Source of the DNA: Methylobacterium nodulans ORS 2060
GTDB lineage: Bacteria > Pseudomonadota > Alphaproteobacteria > Rhizobiales > Beijerinckiaceae
Direction: 5' to 3'
Length of the DNA: 64,000 bases
Assembly (NCBI RefSeq): GCF_000022085.1
Contig: NC_011894.1
Coordinates: 584,501-648,500, forward strand
The notes beneath the pieces are model-generated. The model made no database searches and was not told where the DNA came from. It saw only the letters and a list, made by a program, of their open reading frames with translations. Positions 58,795 to 64,000 of the stretch are shown here, one piece after another; the first letter of the stretch is position 1, and every line of letters begins with the position of its first letter. The position numbers were made by a program, and so were the translations under genes.

Positions 58795-59293
58795 TCGACA
58801 CGCTGTTGGGGGTCTCCGTGTGCGGCAGCATCCGGCGCGGCAAAAAATCCATCAGCCGCTCCATGATCCGGTCGTCGTCGTCGGGGTCCAGATTCTCGAT
58901 CACCTCGAAGGGGATGCGGTCCCCTTCGGGCGTGTAGAAGATAGGGAAGCCCTTGAACCCCGTCTCCGCGAGTGCGTCGTAGAATTCGGCAACCTCGCGG
59001 GCGGTCGGGCGGCGCATCACGACCGTGTCGTAGACGCGCCCCTGGAACTGGACCGGGAAATCGAGCGGGAACGCCGCCGATCGCGGTTTGCCACCGACGA
59101 AGACCGGAGGTTCGGGCGGCGGGGGCGCCTCGGGCGCAGGGGCGGCCTGGGCTGCACTTGGGGCTGCCGTCGGCGGAGATTTGCGGCGGCGCGGGGTTTT
59201 GGCCCCGGCGGGCGCCGGAGCGGCCTGTGGGGCTTCCGGCGCGGCCTTGCCGGCCGGCTCGAAGTTGGTCACGAGCTGACTGAAGCTGAGCAT
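58757..59293 (-). CDS. Phage tail assembly chaperone E (gpE-like)
   Basis: A 178-residue protein. An Ala/Pro-rich linker (about 13-65) is followed by the globular part: PLDFPVQFQGRVYDTVVMRR, PTAREVAEFYDALAETGFKG, NLDPDDDDRIMERLMDFLPR. This is the usual tail-chaperone fold (Phage_TAC). It lies between the tube protein FII and T, the position of gpE. The long Pro/Ala linker is longer than in P2. The start MLSFSQ is the natural one; upstream frame is noise. Confidence 0.75.
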   Translation of the reverse strand: MLSFSQLVTNFEPAGKAAPEAPQAAPAPAGAKTPRRRKSPPTAAPSAAQAAPAPEAPPPPEPPVFVGGKPRSAAFPLDFPVQFQGRVYDTVVMRRPTAREVAEFYDALAETGFKGFPIFYTPEGDRIPFEVIENLDPDDDDRIMERLMDFLPRRMLPHTETPNSVSTPASGETTAPTS

Positions 59294-59351
59294 GGGGTTC
59301 CCGGTCCCGGATTGGTGAGAGCTGCGGCTTTCAGGCCGCAGCCCGCTGGTC

Positions 59352-59879
59352 TCAGGCGCCCAGGGTGGCGCGGTACTCGGCGAAGACGTCCGTGTCGCCG
59401 TTGAACCACTTGCGGCCGTAGAAGTCCCACTCGAAGATCCGCTCATTGTTAACGACGAGCTTGTAATACTTGACCTCTTGCATCGTGTGATCGCAGTCGA
59501 GCAGCTCGCCGGGCGTATGTTCGCCGGGTGACCACTCGCAGATGATCCCCTGAATCGTCGCGCGGACCGGCAAGAGCACGTTCGTCTTCTTGTTGCGCAG
59601 GCTGGCTGCGAAAATCCACTTGTCGTTTGTGCCGCTCGTAAACCCGTACTTCCGCAGAACGTCGAGGTCGACGCCCTTGACCGCGAACGTGGGTTCGAGC
59701 GCATCGATCATCGGCAGGGCATAGTTCACGGTGCCGATGCCGCCGCCGGGGGTGTGCTCGCTCGTCTTCCGCTTGAGCGCCGGCAAGCCCATCTTGTTGA
59801 TCGTGAACACGCGCGTGTCTTCGGCGTCGTCCTCGCGACGCACGTCGACCTCTTCGATGATGAGAATATCCTGAGCCAC
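59352..59879 (-). CDS. Phage major tail tube protein FII
   Basis: A 175-residue protein: AQDILIIEEVDVRREDDAED, FTINKMGLPALKRKTSEHTP, GGGIGTVNYALPMIDALEPT and MQEVKYYKLVVNNERIFEWD, with the final FYGRKWFNGDTDVFAEYRAT. The order matches the P2 FII tube protein, including the LEPTF strand. Subunits stack to form the inner tube. I start it at a GTG (VAQDI) with AAGGG upstream. Located just after the sheath gene. Confidence 0.88.
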   Translation of the reverse strand: MAQDILIIEEVDVRREDDAEDTRVFTINKMGLPALKRKTSEHTPGGGIGTVNYALPMIDALEPTFAVKGVDLDVLRKYGFTSGTNDKWIFAASLRNKKTNVLLPVRATIQGIICEWSPGEHTPGELLDCDHTMQEVKYYKLVVNNERIFEWDFYGRKWFNGDTDVFAEYRATLGA

Positions 59880-59961
59880 GGCTGGGGGCCCTTTCGTAGG
59901 CGAGACGAGGGGGTGGGACGGGAGGGCGCCCGCGCCGCCTCTCGGCACGGGCTGGCTGACC

Positions 59962-61248
59962 TCAGACCGTGGCGGTCATCGGCCCGGTGCCGGCCTGGAC
60001 GGCGGCGACCAGGGCTGCCAGGGCAGGCCGGTACTGGCGCACGTCGTTCTGGGCGACCGTGAAAGCCGGGGCCTGCTGGATATAGCTCTGGATGTGCAGG
60101 TGGCCGAGGGTCAGCTCGTCGTCCGAGTTGAGCCCCTTCGGGAAGACAAGGTTGTAGCCGAGAATGTCCGGCGGATCATTGTTGACGTGATTGCGTAGCA
60201 TGTTGTTGATCGAGCCCAGCCAGCTCTCGACAAGGCGCGGATACAGGCGCCGGCCGAGGTACTGGCGGGTGATCTTCTGGTATTCGACATCGATGTAGTC
60301 CTGGCCGCGGACCTGATGGAACTGCGTCCAGGCGGCCGAGATCTCGGCCGACTCGGTGCCAATGAACACGAACCCGCCGTCCGCGATGCTGTCGACGTTC
60401 GCGGACTCGCCGCGCACGATTATCGAAACGTCCGCCGCGAGCAGCGTCTGCCCCTCCACCGAGCCGTCGGTCAGCGAGAAGGCGATCGGGCGCGAGAGGT
60501 CCGCGATGCCATAGAGCGGCAGGTTGGCGATCGTGTCGAAGGGCTTGCCGCCGTTGTTATTGTCCTGGCGCACAAACAGGCCCAGGACGCAGGGCGAGCC
60601 CGGCATGGTCGTCAGCGTCGCGGTGCTGTTGATCGTCTTGTAAGCGCGTACCCCGACCCCGAGCGGGATCAGGCGCATCGAGGACATGGTCTCACGCGCC
60701 GCAATTGCCGCTTCCCTGGTGCCGGGCGCAACGTCGACGACGCACACGGCGCGCAGGGCATCCAGGTGCTCGGGCAGGGCCGCGACGATCGGGTTGGCCA
60801 CGGTCGGGCCGTCGAGCTGCTGTGCGAGGTAGCCGGGCACGCCGACGAGCCGCGAGGTCGCCTTGACGTGATCGGTCGCGGCCCGAAGGGCGTGGAGCCC
60901 GGTCTGCGCCCCGGCCGTGCCGATGATGTTGGCGAAGGTCTGCTCGAGCTTGGTGGTCGGATCGGTGCTTGTGCCCTCCGGCACGCGCACGACGGTCACG
61001 TCGGCGCCCTTGCCTTCGAGTTGGGCGTTGATGTTCACGACGGCGTCGTAGAGGTATCCAGAGCCGAGCTTCGACAGGTAGGCCGGATCCGTCGAGGTGA
61101 ACCGCACCGGCTCATCGGGCGGGAACACCGTGGCGTCGGCGTCCTCGGAGGTCGAGCACATACCGACCTTGGAGAAATCCGCGCCGGCGACAACGACCGG
61201 ATCATCTTTGGGGCGCGTGTTGATGTAGCCGAAGGTGGGCGCGGTCAT
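59962..61248 (-). CDS. Phage tail sheath protein FI
   Basis: A 428-residue contractile sheath subunit. Landmarks: SKVGMCSTSEDADATVFPPD, PAYLSKLGSGYLYDAVVNIN, LVGVPGYLAQQLDGPTVANP, AFSLTDGSVEGQTLLAADVS, FVFIGTESAEISAAWTQFHQ and YQKITRQYLGRRLYPRLVES. These fit the P2 FI family. The sheath contracts to drive the tube through the envelope. A strong terminator just upstream (61264-61284) implies its own promoter between that terminator and the start, or read-through. Confidence 0.92.
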   Translation of the reverse strand: MTAPTFGYINTRPKDDPVVVAGADFSKVGMCSTSEDADATVFPPDEPVRFTSTDPAYLSKLGSGYLYDAVVNINAQLEGKGADVTVVRVPEGTSTDPTTKLEQTFANIIGTAGAQTGLHALRAATDHVKATSRLVGVPGYLAQQLDGPTVANPIVAALPEHLDALRAVCVVDVAPGTREAAIAARETMSSMRLIPLGVGVRAYKTINSTATLTTMPGSPCVLGLFVRQDNNNGGKPFDTIANLPLYGIADLSRPIAFSLTDGSVEGQTLLAADVSIIVRGESANVDSIADGGFVFIGTESAEISAAWTQFHQVRGQDYIDVEYQKITRQYLGRRLYPRLVESWLGSINNMLRNHVNNDPPDILGYNLVFPKGLNSDDELTLGHLHIQSYIQQAPAFTVAQNDVRQYRPALAALVAAVQAGTGPMTATV

Positions 61249-61263
61249 CAGGAGGCTCCAATG

Positions 61264-61284
61264 AAAAAGCCGCCCGGAGGCGGC
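61264..61284 (-). terminator. Terminator between the fibre module and the sheath gene
   Basis: On the minus strand GCCGCC-TCCG-GGCGGC followed by TTTTT, 40 bases after the stop of the 61324 gene and just before the sheath gene. Sequence nearly identical to the terminator at 46704-46724, which suggests module duplication or shuffling. Confidence 0.7.
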
Positions 61285-61323
61285 GCGCAGCAGGAGGGGT
61301 GAGGGTCGGCCGGAGCCGGGCGA

Positions 61324-61833
61324 TCAGAATGTCGGCCAGATGATCTCCACGCGGGCGGCCTGGGCGGCTTCGGGCGTCGCGGCGGCGGCGACAGCCGCCT
61401 TGCCGGTGAGCCGGGCCTTGCGGATCGCCGCGCCGGCCGTGAGCCAGCGCGCGGAGGCCGCGGCGACGGCGCGGGCGACGCCGAGCACGTCGACCGCCGG
61501 CGCGCCGGTCTCCGGGTCGATGTCGATGCCGACCGTAGCCGCGAGCATCGGGTAGGCGTCCGCGGTGGCACTGCCGGGCGCGGTGAGCGCCGCCGCAGCC
61601 TGGGCGGCGGCCTCCTGGTACTCCATCGCCTGCCCGGCGCCGGGCGAGGCGAGGCGGGCGCGCAGAGCCTCGGCGTCGGCGTCGATGCCGGCCTGCAGGA
61701 GGTCCTTGACGGCTGCGAGGATCACCGGCTCGGGCACGCCGGCGCGGCGCAGGGCCGGCACGTCGTGGCCGCGGTAGGAGAGGCCAGCATGCGTCAGGTC
61801 GATCGCCACGCCCGAAAGGACGGGTTGCGTCAT
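61324..61833 (-). CDS. Phage hypothetical protein (fibre module)
   Basis: A 169-residue Ala-rich helical protein: MTQPVLSGVAIDLTHAGLSY, VPALRRAGVPEPVILAAVKD, AEALRARLASPGAGQAMEYQ and EIIWPTF at the end. It lies where P2 has its fibre assembly gene G, but no sequence signature of gpG is seen. It could be a fibre chaperone; this is positional inference. GGAG precedes the ATG. Confidence 0.6.
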   Translation of the reverse strand: MTQPVLSGVAIDLTHAGLSYRGHDVPALRRAGVPEPVILAAVKDLLQAGIDADAEALRARLASPGAGQAMEYQEAAAQAAAALTAPGSATADAYPMLAATVGIDIDPETGAPAVDVLGVARAVAAASARWLTAGAAIRKARLTGKAAVAAAATPEAAQAARVEIIWPTF

Positions 61834-61863
61834 GTCATGATCTCCAGGGTCGAGCCGACGTCA

Positions 61864-62628
61864 TCAGGCCGAGGTGATGTTGGTGTCGTACTTCCAGGCC
61901 AAGTTGGGATTTCCGCCTGCAGCGACCCCGTCGAAGACATGCCCGGCCGCCCCCGTGCCGAGCACGAGGGAGAGGCTTGCGGTGACGCGGCCCAAGATAC
62001 TACCGAACAGCGAGCCGGCCGCAGGCGACCCGACCGTGAGGGTCGTGTTGTAGACGACGAAGCTCGCCTGCGCCTGGGCTGAGAAGGCATACGGATAGCC
62101 AATCCCGGCTGGAACGTCCGGCAACGCGAAGTCGATAAAGCCGAACTGAACATTTGCCGTATAGACAAACAGCCCCGCACAGAACGTTCCAACCCCGGGC
62201 TGCGGCGAATTCTCGGCCGTGCCGAGGAATGACATGCGTCTGTTGAACGGGATATAGCCCGGCGCCGCCGCTGATTTCTGCACGCCGCTGAAAATCACGT
62301 TGGCGTATAAGTTGGTCTTCTGCTTCAGCGTGACGTCGGAGAGAAGACGGAACTCGGTCGCGCTCATCCCCATGGCGGCGATGGCCGCGTCGAGCGAGCG
62401 CTTGGGCGTGTCGGCTGTCTTGCCGTCGTTGGTGTCCGAGCCGTCGATCTCGTCGATCCAGACGACCTCGTAAGCGGAGCGGTTGATGAATTGATTGACG
62501 ATGTTCGTCGTTTGCGTCACGTTCTGATTATAGGGCGCGAGCAGTTGCGATTTCAGACCAAGCACATCCGCGACGGCTTGCTCAAGCGCCGTCGTGGCGT
62601 TTTCGAGACCTTCAACGACTGTCGTCAT
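61864..62628 (-). CDS. Phage fibre/spike-like protein
   Basis: A 254-residue protein. A helical start (TTVVEGLENATTALEQAVAD) is followed by VVWIDEIDGSDTNDGKTADT, PKRSLDAAIAAMG, a phrase typical of pectate-lyase-like phage spikes (D-G-S-D-x-N-D-G...). The rest is beta-rich with short Val/Thr/Phe strands. It is likely the receptor-binding distal fibre. It follows the collar-type protein by 12 bases. Confidence 0.65.
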   Translation of the reverse strand: MTTVVEGLENATTALEQAVADVLGLKSQLLAPYNQNVTQTTNIVNQFINRSAYEVVWIDEIDGSDTNDGKTADTPKRSLDAAIAAMGMSATEFRLLSDVTLKQKTNLYANVIFSGVQKSAAAPGYIPFNRRMSFLGTAENSPQPGVGTFCAGLFVYTANVQFGFIDFALPDVPAGIGYPYAFSAQAQASFVVYNTTLTVGSPAAGSLFGSILGRVTASLSLVLGTGAAGHVFDGVAAGGNPNLAWKYDTNITSA

Positions 62629-62640
62629 TGGTGGGGATCC

Positions 62641-63210
62641 TCAATAAATGCCGTGGGCGCACATGCGCTGCTCTTGAGCGAGGTCGGCGGAGAAGGTGCG
62701 GGCTGCGGTCGCGAGCAGTTCGGCGATCGTCGCTGCCCACTCGGGGATCTCCGGGTCCAGCACCGTGAGCGTGAGAGAGCCGGTCGGGATCTGATCGAGC
62801 ACCAAGTCTAACGAGAGCGCGACGTCCGAGAGCGCCGTCTTGGACGCCAAGACAAAGCCCGGGGTCGGGTCCGACCACAGCGCAAGCAGGGTGCCGTCCG
62901 TGAGGAAGAACCCGACCTCGCGGATCGCATACTCGGCGGGCGATGAGGTCTTGGGGACCTCGGCCAGGACCCGGAAGCGGGCCTCGCCCGGAGCACCGAG
63001 CTTGGAGCCCGAGATCAGCGGGACGCGGATCACCTCGTTCTGGAGCGACGTCGCGTCCTTGCTTGGTGTGTAGCCGCCATACGTGCCGGCCGTGTTGAGC
63101 CCGCGCCCGACCGCGACGCGATCGACCACGGCCTGGAGGCCGTCGCCTTGGGCGCGCACGCAGGCCGCGAGGCCGGGGCGCGTCAGGGTGATGACGAGAG
63201 GGTCAGACAT
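62641..63210 (-). CDS. Phage tail-collar fibre protein (gpH N-terminal type)
   Basis: A 189-residue protein of the tail-collar fibre family (DUF3751-like): ITLTRPGLAACVRAQGDGLQ, VDRVAVGRGLNTAGTYGGYT, PSKDATSLQNEVIRVPLISG and AEYAIREVGFFLTDGTLLAL, WSDPT. It attaches fibres to the baseplate. Here it is a short protein with only the collar part, the distal fibre being a separate gene. Its start overlaps the end of gene I by eight bases. Confidence 0.75.
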   Translation of the reverse strand: MSDPLVITLTRPGLAACVRAQGDGLQAVVDRVAVGRGLNTAGTYGGYTPSKDATSLQNEVIRVPLISGSKLGAPGEARFRVLAEVPKTSSPAEYAIREVGFFLTDGTLLALWSDPTPGFVLASKTALSDVALSLDLVLDQIPTGSLTLTVLDPEIPEWAATIAELLATAARTFSADLAQEQRMCAHGIY

Positions 63211-63889
63211 CGGGCGGGCTCACCATTGCGACGCGGACCATCGAGCGGGCGACGGCCACGCCCGCGGCACCGAGGGTTGAGGCAAAGGCTTCGCTGTTGT
63301 CCGCGTAGACCGGGACGCGGACCGTCGAGCGGGCGACACCGATGCCGGCCGCGCCGAGGGCGCCGGGCATGTTTGCGGCGACCGTCAGGTCAAATGCGCG
63401 CGAGAGCGGCTTGGTCCGCATCACGGTCGCAAACACGACCTTGATCAGGCGGGCGTCGAGAAGGACGTGCCCGTAGATCGGAGAACGGGCATGCGCGACG
63501 ACCGAGAAGGTATAGGGCTGCGAGAAGGTATAGGGCTGCCCCTGCGGGTTTGCCTGCCACCACTCGGTGACATCCGCCTGGACCTGGAGGGCCGCGAGCG
63601 CGGTTTTGACGGCGTAGGCAGTGCCCTTGTAGGCGTGGACGGTCGGCGCCGCCGTGATGACCGCCCGCTTGACTGCCTCCGGCCACGCCGGGTCCCAGAC
63701 GTCGACCGAGCGCTCCCAGGCGAGATACGGCAGCAGGTCGACCGGGCAGGTGGTCGGGTCCTTCCGCGCCGTGATCGCCCTGGCCTCTGCGAGGCGGTCA
63801 TCGAGCCGCCCGTCCGTATCCGCGTGCGCCTTCTCTCTTGCCGTGGCGCCCTGCGGGAGCAGGTTGACGCGCTTGACCGGGTCAGCCAT
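63203..63889 (-). CDS. Phage tail protein I (gpI)
   Basis: A 228-residue baseplate protein. The first 130 residues show RVNLLPQGATAREKAHADTD, TCPVDLLPYLAWERSVDVWD, WPEAVKRAVITAAPTVHAYK and GTAYAVKTALAALQVQADVT, EWW, which is the classic gpI sequence. The C-terminal about 100 residues contain a twice-repeated segment (GALGAAGIGVARSTVRVPVY and STLGAAGVAVARSMVRVAMV). It overlaps both J and the collar gene, showing tight coupling. Confidence 0.88.
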   Translation of the reverse strand: MADPVKRVNLLPQGATAREKAHADTDGRLDDRLAEARAITARKDPTTCPVDLLPYLAWERSVDVWDPAWPEAVKRAVITAAPTVHAYKGTAYAVKTALAALQVQADVTEWWQANPQGQPYTFSQPYTFSVVAHARSPIYGHVLLDARLIKVVFATVMRTKPLSRAFDLTVAANMPGALGAAGIGVARSTVRVPVYADNSEAFASTLGAAGVAVARSMVRVAMVSPPDV

Positions 63890-64000
63890 CGCCGACCTCG
63901 ACGGTCACGACGATCTCGGTGCAGTACGGCGCACAGTAGGCGGGGCCGGGATTGTCCGGGCTGATCACGCCGCCATTGACGTCGGACGCCGGGCTGATCA
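63882..64000 (-). CDS. Baseplate assembly protein J (gpJ), C-terminal end (partial)
   Basis: About 39 codons ending NPGPAYCAPYCTEIVVTVEV and GDG before the stop; the gene runs off the right edge. The ending and the position just upstream of gene I, overlapping it by eight bases, match P2-like gpJ. Only the end is seen, so the call rests mainly on order. Confidence 0.6.
   Translation of the reverse strand, partial: ISPASDVNGGVISPDNPGPAYCAPYCTEIVVTVEVGDG

Overview
This window is GC-rich alphaproteobacterial DNA, most probably Methylobacterium (family Methylobacteriaceae). The protein style supports this: a MucR/Ros homologue, DUF421, TAXI receptors, a GTTC-N7-GTTC LexA box and P2-like tail genes of rhizobial type. 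The type V-B Cas12b locus makes M. nodulans or a close relative plausible. I recall that species appearing in published lists of Cas12b (C2c1) orthologues, but I could not run a search.

Layout. From 1 to about 20.6 kb is mostly core or ordinary accessory sequence: the end of a YejB-type peptide permease, a thioesterase, an FAD-linked oxidase, two orphan TAXI receptors, RecX, DUF421, a sugar-type solute-binding protein followed by a Pycsar-effector-like membrane protein, an RND efflux pair, a LysR regulator and an aldo/keto reductase. From 20.7 to 33.7 kb is a decayed accessory zone. It holds IS481 and IS6 scraps, broken copies of small gene families, a 3'-half tRNA-Thr that looks like an integration scar, an AT-rich anti-phage dCTP deaminase, a zinc-less MucR and many small hypothetical genes. 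From 33.4 to 38.4 kb a LexA-controlled umuDC operon has been wrecked: the umuC ends are separated by an RTX-repeat protein gene and an IS66 element, and UmuD has Cys at its catalytic Ser position.

From 38.5 to 43.15 kb is a compact type V-B CRISPR locus on the minus strand: cas12b, a predicted tracrRNA, a leader and an array of nine repeats, followed by relic leader-repeat units. No cas1, cas2 or cas4 is present in the window. cas12b is split into two frames at a run of six C. All three RuvC acidic residues are present, and one frame change in that run would restore a protein of about 1,135 residues.

From 44.4 kb to the right edge, on the minus strand, is a P2-like contractile tail module in the order J, I, H-like, fibre genes, FI, FII, E/E', [cargo], T, U, X, D. 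It is followed by a second fibre gene and lysis genes (endolysin, holin-like and spanin-like). Four cargo genes lie between E' and T. No capsid, terminase, integrase or replication gene is visible, so a prophage continuing past 64 kb and a tailocin cannot be told apart here.
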